Notes: generated by a model from the letters alone, not told the origin. Counted from the first letter of the stretch, positions 46,530 through 58,487 are shown. The stretch: 64,000 nt of DNA from Shinella sp. UYSO24 (GCA_902167985.1 CABHNZ010000013.1:1-64000), one strand, 5' to 3'. Numbers and translations are program-made.

Positions 46530-49400
46530 ATGCGGAGACGGCTGAGCGCGATGCCGCTGGCCGCAAGATCGCCATTTTCCGGAAGTCGGCGTAGCCGGGA
46601 TGCCATTGAACGACTCGTTGCCCTTGATCGGCGACATGAGGGAGCGGCGAAGGCTTCCCCGCTCTCTGACAATGTTTCTCGATCGCGCGGAAGAGACCGG
46701 CAAGCGGGCAGGGCGGGATCGCCATTGAGGCGCCTTGCAAGAGCGGTCGGGCGCGCGCCGAGAGAGGTGGCCGCCTTGATTGCCGAGGAGAAAGCCTATG
46801 GTCATGGCTTCCTCTTCGTGCCCGTACTGATCGGCGCAGGCGTCGTGCTTTCCCTTGAAATGCCGGTAGACCCGCCGTTCTGGCCGATCATCGCGCTGGC
46901 ATCTATCCCGTCGCTCGGGCTTGCGGTGACGCGTCCGGTCAATCACCCGGTGCGGTACATGCTGCTTGCCGTCATTCTCGTCCTGACCGGTATGACGCTT
47001 GCCGGTATCGAGACACGCCGGGCAGGGACGGTCATGCTCGACAGTCCGGTGACGACGATGGTGACAGGCATTGTCGAGCGTCGTGAACCGGATGGGCGCG
47101 GTAACTGGCGCTATATTTTACGCCTGACGCAGACGGCGGATCCGACCCTTTCCCGTGCCCCGGATCGCGTCAGTATCCTGCACAGGCGGACGCGGGCCGC
47201 CATGGCAGAAACATCGGCCGTCACCAGCGGGCAGGGCTTTGCCATGGGCGACCGGATAACCGGCCGGGCTCGCCTTTCCTCGCCATCCGGCCCGGCGCTT
47301 CCCGAGCTCAACGACTTCGCCTTCTCCGCTTATTTCGATGGGATCGGCGCCGTCGGATATTTCTATGGGCAGCCTAAAAAAGAGGCAGCTGATGTGGCGG
47401 GCAACCCTGTTCCGGCCGTTCCGCTTGCGAGCTATCTCTTTGCGCTCAGAAGCGCCATTGCCGATCGCATTCGCGCGGTCGTGCCGGGCGATACCGGCGC
47501 CTTTGCGGCCGCGATTGTCACCGATGAGAGACGCGCGATCTCGGCCGAAACGACGGAGGCGCTGCGCGTCGCCGGCCTTGCCCACATTATAGCAATCTCC
47601 GGTCTCAACATGGCTCTCGCCGCAGGAACCTTCTTCTTCGGGGTGAGAGGGACGCTTGCCATGTTTCCCGCCTTTGCGCAGGCATGGCCGATCAAGAAGA
47701 TTGCGCCGGCGGCGCGCTTCTGATGGTGACGGCCTATTACCTCATCTCCGGTTTTGGCGTCTCGGCCGAGCGCGCCTATATCATGATGGCGATCATGCTC
47801 GGCGCCGTGCTTGTCGATCGCCCGTCGATCAGTCTGCACAATGTCGCGCTCTCGGCACTTGTCGTCCTGGTCCTCAGCCCCTCGGAAATTCTGGGGCCGA
47901 GCTTTCAGATGTCGTTTGCCGCAACCGTCGCGCTCGTCGCCGGCTATACCGCATGGCAGCGGCGCAAGCGGGCGCGGCCCGAGCGTCTGGAAGCGCCGAT
48001 CGTCAATCACCGGCTGGTGATATGGGCGGGTCGCGTGGCGGCGGGCATCGCCGGCGTTGCGATGACGTCGCTGATCGGCAGTCTGTCGACCTCGATCTAC
48101 TCGGTCGAGCATTTTCACCGCATTGCCACCTATGGGCTTGCGGCGAACCTTCTCTCCATGCCGCTGATCTCGCTTGTCGTGATGCCTATGGTGCTGGTCG
48201 CGATGCTTTTCATGCCCTTCGGCCTCGACACGCCCTTTCTCTGGCTGATGGGCCTGGGGCTCGATGGTGTGATTGCGGTCGCAAAATATGTCGCCGGCTG
48301 GGGCGGTGATGTCTCGGTCGGGCGACAGCATCCATGGTTTCTCGCGACCGGCACTGCAGGCTTCCTGCTTCTCACCCTCCTGCGCACTCGCCTTTGCCTG
48401 CTCGGCCTGCCGCTGCTGGTGGCGGCACCTCTGTTATCCTGGCAGCACGCTGCCTTGCCAGCGCCGGATCTCGTCGTCTCGGAAGACGGCATGCTGGTCG
48501 GTCTCTCCCTCGCCGGTCATGCAGGAGATGGGGATCAGGCGGCGAAAACGAACGCAGGCCTGATGATGGCGCTCAACCGCTCCAGACCACCCGACTTCAT
48601 CTACGACCAGTGGAGAAGAGCTCTCAAGCTCGAGGGGCAGGCGCTGTCGCCACTGATGGCGACGGCCGACCAATCGTCCGCTGGTGACGGCATGCTGACT
48701 GAAACAGCGCCTTCAACGCGTCCGACGATGCCTATATCTCCGAATGGTGACGAGCGGCGAGCGAATTCCAATGGCAAGGCCGAGGCATCGAATGGCGCCG
48801 ATCCGACCGCAACGCCACCGGCCTCCGACCAGTCTTCCTCTCTTCCGAAGAAGGCAGTGCCGAGAAAGCCGCCATTGTCGAAGCCGCGCGGCTGCTGCGC
48901 GCCGGGCAATGGCCAATGCGTCCGTCGGACGCTTTCTCTGTGAGAAAGGCCGCTGGTGTGCGGCAACGACACCGGATGGCATCACGCTCGTGACCGTTGA
49001 GGATATCCGCTATATCGGCCCGGCCTGTGATGCGGCACTTCTGGTGATCGCGCCCACAGCCCGCTACGACGATTGCAGATCAGGCACGCTTCTCATTTCC
49101 GGCAAAACGCTGAGGCGCACCGGTGCGCTGGAGATTTTCTTCCATGCTTCGCCGGACGATATGGCATGGACCGCAAAGGCCGCCATGGCGGGCCTAAACC
49201 GGCCCTGGGCGCATCAGCGCTTCTACGACTGGCGAAATGGTACTTTCGACGAAGCGATCCCGCGAAAGATTGCCATGCTGATCGAAAGGCCCGATCTCTT
49301 GCCGTTCAAACCGGACACATCGCCGGCCGGTGACACCCTCTTGAACGAAGGCATCGACGATGATCCCTTCGCCACGCTACCGTATAACGCCGAACAGTAA
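46530..49400 (+). CDS. comEC: ComEC/Rec2 family competence membrane protein (frame broken at least three times)
   Basis: The DNA-uptake channel family. The N-terminal soluble OB-like region includes TMVTGIVERREPDGRGNWRYILR, then the Competence domain with GDTGAFAAAIVTDERRAIS and HIIAISGLNMALAAG, several membrane segments, and a C-terminal metallo-beta-lactamase-like part (EDGMLVGLSLAG...GRWCAATTPDGITLVT). Base losses are likely near 47705 (GCGCCGGC for GCGGCCGGC), 48710 and 48936. With three added bases the span is a whole number of codons, but the best frame then has a TGA at 48748-48750. The first 70 residues look non-coding, so the true start is uncertain. It could be a genuine decaying gene. 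Confidence 0.75.
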
Positions 49401-49452
49401 GCCGGAATTCAGGTAAAATATCCCGCTAAAGACTATGCGATATCGGCGCAGA

Positions 49453-50187
49453 TCAGTGATACTTGCGGATCAGCCCGACCAGCTTGCCCTGGATCTTCAC
49501 CCGGTCAGGCGGGAAGATCCGTGTCTCGTAAGCCGGGTTTGCCGCTTCGAGTGCGATCGATGCGCCGCGACGGCGAAAACGCTTCAGCGTTGCTTCTTCC
49601 TCATCGACCAGCGCAACGATGATGTCGCCGGGATTGGCGGTATTGCCGTTCTTGATGATGACGGTGTCGCCATCGAGAATGCCGGCCTCGATCATCGAGT
49701 CGCCACGCACTTCAAGCGCATAATGCTCGCCATTGCCAAGCATGTCGGCCGGAACGGCAATATCGTGGGTATTGTTCTGTATGGCCGAGATCGGCACACC
49801 GGCCGCGATCCGGCCCATCAATGGCACGCTGGTCGAAGACGAATCATTGTCCGCAACAGGCTTGGGCGATGGCGTTGCGGCGGCAGGCGCCGGAGCCGCC
49901 TGCGGCTTTCCAAGGCTCCCCTCGATGACGCTCGGCGAAAAGCCCCGGCGCGGCTGCAGGTTCGCCACATAGCTGTCCGGCAGCTTGATGACTTCCAGTG
50001 CGCGGGCCCTGTTCGGCAGGCGGCGGATGAAACCGCGCTCCTCAAGTGCCGTGATCAGGCGATGAATGCCGGATTTCGAAGCAAGATCCAGTGCATCCTT
50101 CATTTCGTCGAAGGACGGAGGTACGCCGGACTCCTTCATGCGTTCGTGAATGAACAGAAGCAATTCCTGCTGTTTACGTGTGAGCAT
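49453..50187 (-). CDS. lexA: SOS repressor LexA
   Basis: 244 residues. A winged helix-turn-helix covers 1-65 (LTRKQQELLLFIHERMKESGVPPSFDEM in outline). The self-cleavage site Ala129-Gly130 is in RIAAGVPI, and the catalytic dyad is Ser164 (RGDSMIEAGI) and Lys202. A Pro/Ala linker of about 30 residues is normal for rhizobia. It represses DNA-damage genes until RecA triggers cleavage. It controls itself through the SOS box 49 bp upstream. Confidence 0.97.
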   Translation of the reverse strand: MLTRKQQELLLFIHERMKESGVPPSFDEMKDALDLASKSGIHRLITALEERGFIRRLPNRARALEVIKLPDSYVANLQPRRGFSPSVIEGSLGKPQAAPAPAAATPSPKPVADNDSSSTSVPLMGRIAAGVPISAIQNNTHDIAVPADMLGNGEHYALEVRGDSMIEAGILDGDTVIIKNGNTANPGDIIVALVDEEEATLKRFRRRGASIALEAANPAYETRIFPPDRVKIQGKLVGLIRKYH

Positions 50188-50235
50188 ACCTGAGCACCCT
50201 GAGAGTCGGAAACAAATCCAGAACGGACACTATAT

Positions 50236-50250
50236 GTTCCATATGCGTTC
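50236..50250. promoter_or_regulatory. LexA box (alphaproteobacterial SOS box)
   Basis: GTTC-CATATGC-GTTC, an exact GTTC-N7-GTTC direct repeat, lies 49 bp upstream of the lexA ATG. It is the known LexA site of alphaproteobacteria. The divergent VOC gene (GTG at 50385) could share it. Confidence 0.88.
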
Positions 50251-50384
50251 CGCAATCCTTAAATTTCGGTGAAGCTTTTACGATTTTTTCTGAACCATTG
50301 GGTCATATCCGTTCTGGCGCAAGGACTTGCTCCATGCCAACTTGCGCCCAATCTATTCGTGCATTGCGGCACTGGGGGTCTCGC

Positions 50385-51257
50385 GTGACATTGAAACTGA
50401 TTGACCATCTCGTCCTGCCGGTGGCGGATCTGGGCACAGCGAGGGCGCGCCTGACGGCGCTCGGCTTTACCGTCGCGCCCGATGCCCTGCATCCCTTCGG
50501 CACGGCAAATGCCTGTATTTTCTTGTCGGACGGTACCTATCTCGAGCCGCTGGGTCTCGCGGATCGCCGCAAGGCAGGGCAGGCGGCCAAGCGCGGCAAT
50601 GTCTTTACCGAGCGCGATCTTGCCTTCCGCTCGAAGAAGGTGAGGGAAGGCTTTTCGGCGCTTGTCCTCGCCTCCCGTGATGCACCGGCCGATCATGCGC
50701 GCTTCATCGAGCACGGAATTTCCGCCGGCCCGATGCTGCAATTTGCCCGTCCGATGAAGCTGCCTGACGGCTCCGAGGCCGAGGCGGCCTTTCATCTGGC
50801 CTTTGCCGGCACGGCTGAAGCGCCGGATTTTCTCCTCTTCGGCTGCCAGCGCATCAACGCCTTTCCGGCCTCGCGCGGCGCGCTTGAGGATCATATCAAT
50901 GCCGTCACCGGTATCGCCTCGGTCGTGCTTGCGGCCCGAGATCCGGCGCTGCAGCGTCCACTTCTTGAAAAAGTCCTGGAGACGAGCGGCGAGGCGCTGG
51001 GCGAAGGCTGGCTCTTCGATACGGAAAACGTACCCGTGCGGCTTGCCGGCGACGATGAGTTCGATCGCGAATTTGGGGCTCATGTCGCAGGTGCCGGCAC
51101 CGCACTTGCCGGCCGTGCGGTGATCTTCAAGTCGGCGGATCTGGCCGTGACAGAGATCACCCTTGCTGCTAATGACGTCGCATTCGTTCGCCGGGACGGG
51201 CGCGTGCTGGTTTATCCGGCTCCCGGCCAGGGCGTCCTGTTCGGTTTCGAGGAATAG
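50385..51257 (+). CDS. VOC (glyoxalase-like) family protein
   Basis: 290 residues from the GTG at 50385, with GGGGG eight bases upstream; upstream codons look non-coding. LKLIDHLVLPVADLGTARARLTALGFTVAPDALHPFGTANA is the first beta-alpha-beta-beta-beta module of the vicinal oxygen chelate fold, and a second module follows from about residue 150. The C-terminal portion ends PAPGQGVLFGFEE. Likely a metal-dependent dioxygenase or lyase of unknown substrate. It lies four bases before kdsA. Confidence 0.82.
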   Translation: MTLKLIDHLVLPVADLGTARARLTALGFTVAPDALHPFGTANACIFLSDGTYLEPLGLADRRKAGQAAKRGNVFTERDLAFRSKKVREGFSALVLASRDAPADHARFIEHGISAGPMLQFARPMKLPDGSEAEAAFHLAFAGTAEAPDFLLFGCQRINAFPASRGALEDHINAVTGIASVVLAARDPALQRPLLEKVLETSGEALGEGWLFDTENVPVRLAGDDEFDREFGAHVAGAGTALAGRAVIFKSADLAVTEITLAANDVAFVRRDGRVLVYPAPGQGVLFGFEE

Positions 51258-51261
51258 TATC

Positions 51262-52107
51262 ATGCAAGTTTCGGCCAATTCCCGCGTTCTCGTTGGCGAG
51301 GGCGACAAGCAGGTGGTTTTCGCCCAGGATCAGCGTTTCTCGCTGATTGCCGGCCCCTGCCAGATGGAGAGCCGCGACCACGCCTTCATGATTGCCGGTG
51401 TCCTTCAGGAGCTTTGCGCCAAGCTCGGCGTCGGGCTGGTCTACAAGTCCTCCTTCGACAAGGCGAACCGCACCTCGCTCTCGGGCAAGCGCGGTATCGG
51501 CATCGACAAGGGCCTGGAAATCTTCGCCGACCTCAAGAAGGAATTCGGCTTTCCGGTTCTGACCGATATCCATAACGAGGAACAGTGCCCGGTCGTCGCC
51601 GAGGTCGTCGATATCCTGCAGATCCCGGCCTTCCTGTCGCGCCAGACCGACCTGCTCGTCGCAGCCGCCAAGACCGGCGCCGTCATCAACGTCAAGAAGG
51701 GCCAGTTCCTCGCCCCCTGGGACATGAAGAACGTGCTCGCCAAGCTCACCGAGAGCGGCAATCCGAACGTGCTTCTGTGCGAGCGCGGTGCGTCTTTCGG
51801 CTATAATACGCTGGTGTCCGACATGCGCTCGCTGCCGATCATGGCTTCGATGGGCGCGCCGGTCGTCTTTGATGCCACCCATTCGGTGCAGCAGCCGGGC
51901 GGGCAGGGCGGCTCCTCGGGTGGCGACCGCAAGTTCGTAGAAACCTTGGCGCGCGCAGCCGTGGCTGTCGGCGTCGCCGGAGTTTTCATCGAAACCCATG
52001 AAGACCCCGATAACGCCCCCTCCGATGGCCCGAACATGGTGCATCTGAAGGATATGCCGCAGCTTCTGGAAAAGCTGCTGGCCTTCGATAATATCGCCAA
52101 AGGCTGA
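51262..52107 (+). CDS. kdsA: 3-deoxy-8-phosphooctulonate synthase
   Basis: 281 residues. FSLIAGPCQMESRDHAFMIA, then YKSSFDKANRTSLSGKRGIG and TDIHNEEQCPVVAEVVDILQIPAFLSRQTDLL are diagnostic. It condenses PEP with arabinose-5-phosphate to make Kdo-8-phosphate for the LPS core. Translation probably couples to the VOC gene four bases before. The ATG at 51262 matches family length. Confidence 0.96.
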   Translation: MQVSANSRVLVGEGDKQVVFAQDQRFSLIAGPCQMESRDHAFMIAGVLQELCAKLGVGLVYKSSFDKANRTSLSGKRGIGIDKGLEIFADLKKEFGFPVLTDIHNEEQCPVVAEVVDILQIPAFLSRQTDLLVAAAKTGAVINVKKGQFLAPWDMKNVLAKLTESGNPNVLLCERGASFGYNTLVSDMRSLPIMASMGAPVVFDATHSVQQPGGQGGSSGGDRKFVETLARAAVAVGVAGVFIETHEDPDNAPSDGPNMVHLKDMPQLLEKLLAFDNIAKG

Positions 52108-52127
52108 TTAAGCGCCGAATATTGGCA

Positions 52128-52149
52128 GCGGCGGGCCAAAACCCGCCGC
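52128..52149 (+). terminator. Hairpin after kdsA
   Basis: GCGGCGGG and CCCGCCGC form an 8-bp stem with a 6-nt loop, 20 bp after the kdsA stop, without a T-run. The remaining 250 bp before eno have no gene. Confidence 0.5.
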
Positions 52150-52401
52150 GCTTCAAAAGACTGACATGATTGCGCGTTACCCGGCTATCATGTCCGATCA
52201 TAGAAAAGCGTTTCCTGCCGCTGGGAGTGGCGCGCGGGAGACGGGGCGGGCCGCCGGGCATTGCCACACGGGCATCGCCTGGCAGGCATCTGGCCGAGAG
52301 AACGATCTTGTCATTCGCCGGCATTCGGCTAAGAGACTTAAATCGATTGAAATTCCACCTCGGTGGCACTTGGCCACCGATCGCAACACAGTGAGGAGCC
52401 C

Positions 52402-53676
52402 ATGACCGCAATCACCGACATCATCGCCCGCGAGATCCTCGATAGCCGCGGCAACCCGACCGTCGAAGTCGACGTCTATCTCGAAGACGGTTCCATGGGC
52501 CGTGCGGCCGTTCCGTCCGGCGCCTCCACCGGCGCTCATGAAGCGGTCGAGCTGCGCGATGGCGGCAAGCGCTATCTCGGCAAGGGTGTTGAAAAGGCAG
52601 TAGAGGCCGTCAACACGGAAATCTTCGACGCGATCGGTGGTTTCGATGCGGAAAGCCAGATCCATATCGACAAGACGATGATTGCGCTCGACGGCACGCC
52701 GAACAAGTCGCGCCTCGGTGCCAACGCCATTCTCGGCGTCTCGCTTGCTGTTGCCAAGGCGGCTGCAGAATCGGCTGGCCTGCCGCTCTACCGTTACGTC
52801 GGCGGTGCTGGCGCCCATGTCCTGCCGGTCCCGATGATGAACATCATCAACGGCGGCGCGCATGCCGACAACCCGATCGATTTCCAGGAATTCATGATCA
52901 TGCCGGTCGGCGCAGAAACCCTGCGCGATGCGGTCCGCATCGGTTCGGAAATCTTCCACACGCTGAAGAAGGAACTGCATGCCGGCGGTCACAACACCAA
53001 TGTCGGTGACGAAGGCGGTTTTGCGCCGAACCTGAAGAGCGCTCCGGAAGCCCTCGACTTCATCATGAAGTCCATCGAGAAAGCCGGCTACAAGCCGGGC
53101 GGCGACGTCTTCCTCGGCCTCGACTGCGCCTCGACGGAATTCTTCAAGGACGGCAAATACGTGATGGAAGGCGAAGGCCGCACGCTGGAGCCGGAAGCCA
53201 TGGCCGAATATCTGGCCGAGCTTGCTGCAAAATACCCGATCATCTCGATCGAGGACGGCATGGCCGAAGACGACTGGGCCGGTTGGAAGTCCCTGACCGA
53301 CAAGATCGGCTCCAAGGTTCAGCTGGTTGGCGACGACCTCTTCGTCACCAATTCCTCGCGTCTGCGCGATGGCATCAAGATGGGCGTTGCCAACTCGATC
53401 CTCGTCAAGGTCAACCAGATCGGCTCGCTGACGGAAACCCTCGACGCGGTCGAGACGGCCCACAAGGCTGCCTACACCGCCGTCATGTCGCACCGCTCGG
53501 GCGAAACGGAAGATGCAACGATCGCCGATCTCGCGGTTGCCACCAACTGCGGCCAGATCAAGACCGGTTCGCTCTCGCGCTCCGACCGTATGGCCAAGTA
53601 CAACCAGCTGATCCGCATCGAGGAAATGCTCGGCCCGCAGGCAGCTTATGCCGGCCGCTCCATCCTGAAGGGCTGA
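52402..53676 (+). CDS. eno: Enolase
   Basis: 424 residues: DIIAREILDSRGNPTVEVDVYLEDG, GAILGVSLAVAKAAA-type loop (GANAILGVSLAVA), GDDLFVTN and the signature ILVKVNQIGSLTETLDAVE. It interconverts 2-phosphoglycerate and PEP, also supplying PEP for KdsA nearby. The ATG at 52402 follows GAGGAG. Frame intact. A terminator and a palindromic repeat follow. Confidence 0.97.
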   Translation: MTAITDIIAREILDSRGNPTVEVDVYLEDGSMGRAAVPSGASTGAHEAVELRDGGKRYLGKGVEKAVEAVNTEIFDAIGGFDAESQIHIDKTMIALDGTPNKSRLGANAILGVSLAVAKAAAESAGLPLYRYVGGAGAHVLPVPMMNIINGGAHADNPIDFQEFMIMPVGAETLRDAVRIGSEIFHTLKKELHAGGHNTNVGDEGGFAPNLKSAPEALDFIMKSIEKAGYKPGGDVFLGLDCASTEFFKDGKYVMEGEGRTLEPEAMAEYLAELAAKYPIISIEDGMAEDDWAGWKSLTDKIGSKVQLVGDDLFVTNSSRLRDGIKMGVANSILVKVNQIGSLTETLDAVETAHKAAYTAVMSHRSGETEDATIADLAVATNCGQIKTGSLSRSDRMAKYNQLIRIEEMLGPQAAYAGRSILKG

Positions 53677-53702
53677 TTTCGGTCCTTCCCGACTGCTTTG
53701 TT

Positions 53703-53736
53703 AAAAGGGTTCGCGTCGAAAGGCGCGGGCCTTTTC
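53703..53736 (+). terminator. Terminator after eno
   Basis: AAAAGG(G)TTCGCG pairs with CGCGGGCCTTTT with one bulge and two G-U pairs, and the arm ends in TTTT. It is 26 bp after the eno stop. Confidence 0.65.
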
Positions 53737-53752
53737 GTGTCGCCACCCCGCA

Positions 53753-53850
53753 CCGTCATCCTTCGGGCTTGTCCCGAGCATCTAACCACCTGACTGATCT
53801 GCGTGATCGCGCCCGTGGACCGATCCTCGGGTCGGGGCACGAGGAGGACG
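53753..53850. repeat. Degenerate RIME-like palindromic repeat
   Basis: CCGTCATCCTTCGGGCTTG at 53753 and, about 80 bp later, the partly inverted GATCCTCGGGTCGGGGCACGAGG region ending GAGGACG form an imperfect long palindrome. Rhizobial intergenic mosaic elements carry just such GTCATCCTCGGGCTTG... and GATCCTCGGGTC... arms. This copy is diverged. Confidence 0.55.
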
Positions 53851-54010
53851 ATACGTTGTGATTGGAGGTGCGCATCCCATCTCTCCGTCATCCCCAGTCA
53901 ACCATTGATTAAGCAAGTTCTGGCAATTTTCGAATCCATCGGGATCCTTCTGGTTCCGGGTGAGTTGTTAGGCGGCATGGTCCGCAGTGGACGGGCGTTA
54001 GACAGTGAGC

Positions 54011-54328
54011 ATGTGGACCAAGCATCACAGGAAGAGAAAGTTCGGTCGGCTTGTTCTTCCCGCAATCACGATCGCCTTCGTTTCCTATTTCGGCTACCAC
54101 TCCATTCATGGTGAGCTTGGGCTCATCGCGACGGATGAGTTTGAAAAACAACGATTCCTCAAGGCCGCGGAGCTCGCCAAGCTGACGGCAGAGCGCCAGG
54201 ATCTTGAGCGCAGGGTGGCGCTGATGAGCGATGGCTCGCTCGACAAGGATATGCTGGACGAAGAGGCCCGCTACCAGCTGAATGTCTCGCGCCCGGATGA
54301 AATCACCATATTCAACAACTATTTCTGA
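54011..54328 (+). CDS. ftsB: Septum formation initiator family protein (FtsB-like)
   Basis: 105 residues from the ATG at 54011; a GTG two codons earlier is possible. A basic N-terminus (MWTKHHRKRKFGR) precedes one membrane segment (LVLPAITIAFVSYFGYHSI), then a coiled coil (FLKAAELAKLTAERQDLERRVALM) and a short C-terminus. It matches the FtsB/DivIC family of divisome proteins by topology. It sits in the usual eno-ftsB-pdhA order. Confidence 0.82.
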   Translation: MWTKHHRKRKFGRLVLPAITIAFVSYFGYHSIHGELGLIATDEFEKQRFLKAAELAKLTAERQDLERRVALMSDGSLDKDMLDEEARYQLNVSRPDEITIFNNYF

Positions 54329-54515
54329 ATTAACCGAAATTCGGTTAATCATGTATTTCCACAATCTTTTCAGTTGGTTGTGCGGAATGTGAGCCATGCA
54401 AATATGGCATTGCTGGCAGGCTCTTTCTTCCCTATGTTACGCCCCGACACCAGGGTGCGTCATTTTGACATGGCGCGCCTCAAGTTTATGAGAGCAGCAC
54501 TAGAGGGAGGGATTT

Positions 54516-55586
54516 ATGGCGCCGACCAAGACCGCGTCTGTATCCGGCCGCAAATCCGCGGCAAAGTCTGCAAACCGAACCGCAACGAAAACCTCGTCCA
54601 AGGAATTCACCGGCAAGAACACGCCGGAATTCGGCAAGGAACAGGATCTTCACGCCTATCGTGAAATGCTCCTGATCCGCCGTTTCGAGGAAAAGGCCGG
54701 CCAGCTTTACGGCATGGGCTTCATCGGCGGCTTCTGTCACCTTTACATCGGCCAGGAAGCTGTCGTTGTCGGCATGCAGATGGCCCAGCAGGAAGGTGAC
54801 CAGGTCATCACCGCTTACCGTGACCACGGCCACATGCTCGCTTGCGGCATGACGGCTCGCGGCGTCATGGCCGAGCTTACCGGACGCCAGGGCGGTTATT
54901 CGCGCGGCAAGGGCGGCTCGATGCACATGTTCTCCAAGGAAAAGAACTTCTACGGCGGCCACGGTATCGTTGGCGCCCAGGTTTCGCTTGGAACCGGTCT
55001 TGCATTCGCCAATTCCTACCGCAGCAACGACAGCGTGTCGGTTGCCTATTTCGGTGATGGTGCCGCGAACCAGGGTCAGGTCTACGAGAGCTTCAACATG
55101 GCTGCTCTCTGGAAGCTCCCGATCGTCTACATCGTCGAGAACAACCGTTACGCCATGGGCACCTCGACCGCCCGCGCCACCGCCCAGTCGAACTATTCGC
55201 TGCGCGGCTCCGGCTTCGGCATCCCCGGCATCCAGGTGGATGGCATGGATGTTCGCGCCGTCAAGGCAGCAGCCGACGAGGCGCTCGAGCATTGCCGTTC
55301 CGGCAAGGGTCCGATCATTCTCGAAATGCTGACCTACCGTTACCGCGGCCACTCCATGTCCGACCCGGCGAAATATCGCTCCAAGGACGAAGTGCAGAAG
55401 ATGCGCTCCGAGCATGACCCGATCGAGCAGGTTCGCCTGCGCCTGATCGAGAACGGCTGGGCAAGCGAGGACGAGCTGAAGGCGATCGACAAGGACATCC
55501 GTGACATCGTGACGGACAGCGCCGATTTCGCCCAGAACGATCCTGAGCCGGATGCGTCCGAGCTCTACACCGACATTCTGCTGTAA
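54516..55586 (+). CDS. pdhA: Pyruvate dehydrogenase E1 component, alpha subunit
   Basis: 356 residues. GGFCHLYIGQEAVVVGMQMA and the thiamine diphosphate motif GDGAANQGQVYESFNMAALWKLPIVYIVENN are clear, and TYRYRGHSMSDPAKYRSKDEV has the phosphorylation-loop region of E1-alpha. With PdhB it decarboxylates pyruvate. The ATG has GAGGGAGGG upstream. pdhB follows 19 bp later. Frame intact. Confidence 0.97.
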   Translation: MAPTKTASVSGRKSAAKSANRTATKTSSKEFTGKNTPEFGKEQDLHAYREMLLIRRFEEKAGQLYGMGFIGGFCHLYIGQEAVVVGMQMAQQEGDQVITAYRDHGHMLACGMTARGVMAELTGRQGGYSRGKGGSMHMFSKEKNFYGGHGIVGAQVSLGTGLAFANSYRSNDSVSVAYFGDGAANQGQVYESFNMAALWKLPIVYIVENNRYAMGTSTARATAQSNYSLRGSGFGIPGIQVDGMDVRAVKAAADEALEHCRSGKGPIILEMLTYRYRGHSMSDPAKYRSKDEVQKMRSEHDPIEQVRLRLIENGWASEDELKAIDKDIRDIVTDSADFAQNDPEPDASELYTDILL

Positions 55587-55605
55587 GGCGCGGGAGGGAA
55601 CCTCA

Positions 55606-57003
<1,398 letters not shown>

Positions 57004-57018
57004 CGGGAGGGCGTTTCG

Positions 57019-58369
57019 ATGCCGATCAACATCACCATGCCCGCCCTGTCCCCCACGATGGAGGAGGGAAACCTCGCCAAGTGGCTGGTCAAGGAAGGCG
57101 ATACGGTCAAGTCCGGCGACGTGATTGCCGAGATCGAGACCGACAAGGCGACGATGGAAGTCGAAGCCGTCGATGAGGCGTTGTCGCCAAGCTCGTCGTT
57201 CCCGCCGGCACGGAAGCGGTCAAGGTCAACGCCCTGATCGCTATCCTTGCAGCCGAAGGCGAAGACGTGGCGGCTGCTGCTGCCGGCGGCGGTTCTGCTC
57301 CGGCTCCCAAGGCCGAAGCTGCACCGGCCGAAAAGGCTGCCGAGGCCCCGAAGGCCGCGGCACCTGTCGCCGACGCAAAGCCTGCCGCATCGACGCCGGC
57401 TCCGGTTGCCGATGGCAAGCGCGTCTTCTCCTCGCCGCTCGCACGGCGTCTGGCGAAGGAAGCGGGCCTCGATCTTTCAGCCGTCACCGGCACCGGCCCG
57501 CACGGCCGCGTCGTCAAGGCTGACATCGAGAAGGCTGCCGCATCCGGTGGTGCAAAGCCTGCTGCCGCCGCTCCGGCAGCCGCAGCACCGTCTGCTGCCG
57601 CTCCTGCAATGGCCAAGGGTCCGTCCGACGACAGCGTCATGAAGCTCTTCGCCGAAGGCTCCTACGAGCTTCTGCCGCATGACGGCATGCGCAAGACGAT
57701 CGCGGCGCGCCTCACCGAGTCGACCCAGACGGTTCCGTCCTACACGGTCTCGATGGAATGCGAACTCGACGCCCTGATGAAGCTCCGTGCCGAGATCAAT
57801 GCCTCGGCACCGGTGAAGAAGACCGAAAAGGGCGAGGTTCCGACCTTCCGTCTGTCGGTCAACGACTTCATCATCAAGGCGATGGCGCTGGCACTCCGTG
57901 ACGTTCCGATGGCGAATGCCTCCTGGACCTCGACGGCCCGCGTCCTGCACAAGCATTCCGACGTCGCGTCGCCGTCTCGATCCCGGATGGTCTGATCACT
58001 CCGATCGTCCGCAAGGCCGAGACCAAGGCTCTGTCCGTCATCTCCAACGAGGTGAAGGATCTTGCCAAGCGCGCCCGCGACAAGAAGCTGAAGCCGGAAG
58101 AATACCAGGGTGGCACGACTTCGGTCTCCAACCTTGGCATGTTCGGCGTTTCGTCCTTCACGTCGATCGTCAACCTGCCGCAGGCCTCGATCGTCTCGAT
58201 CGGCGCTGGCGTCGAGAAGCCGGTCGTTCGTGCAGGCAAGATCGAAATCGGTACGGTGATGACGGCGACCTTCGCCTTCGACCACCGCGTCATCGATGGT
58301 GCGCTCGGCGCGGAACTCGCATCCGCCTTCAAGCGCTACATCGAAAACCCGATGTCGATGCTGGTCTAA
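57019..58369 (+). CDS. pdhC: Pyruvate dehydrogenase E2 (dihydrolipoamide acetyltransferase; frame broken twice)
   Basis: 450 residues when corrected. One lipoyl domain (ETDKATMEVEA), a long Ala/Pro-rich linker, the E1/E3-binding domain (VFSSPLARRLAKEAGLDLSAVTGTGPHGRVVK in outline), and the catalytic domain ending AFDHRVIDGALGAE with the active-site His. It transfers acetyl to CoA. Base losses lie near 57178 (GAGGCGTT for GAGGGCGTT) and 57966 (GTCGCGTC for GTCGGCGTC). It lies 15 bp after pdhB. Confidence 0.92.
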
Positions 58370-58487
58370 AAATGGTTCGACCGGCCGTGGAGAAATCCGC
58401 GGCCGGCGCCATCTGCATCCGTATTCCGCACCGTGACATTTTCCGATCGGCACTCCATATCTATGGGGCCTTTAGAGGGAATGAGAC

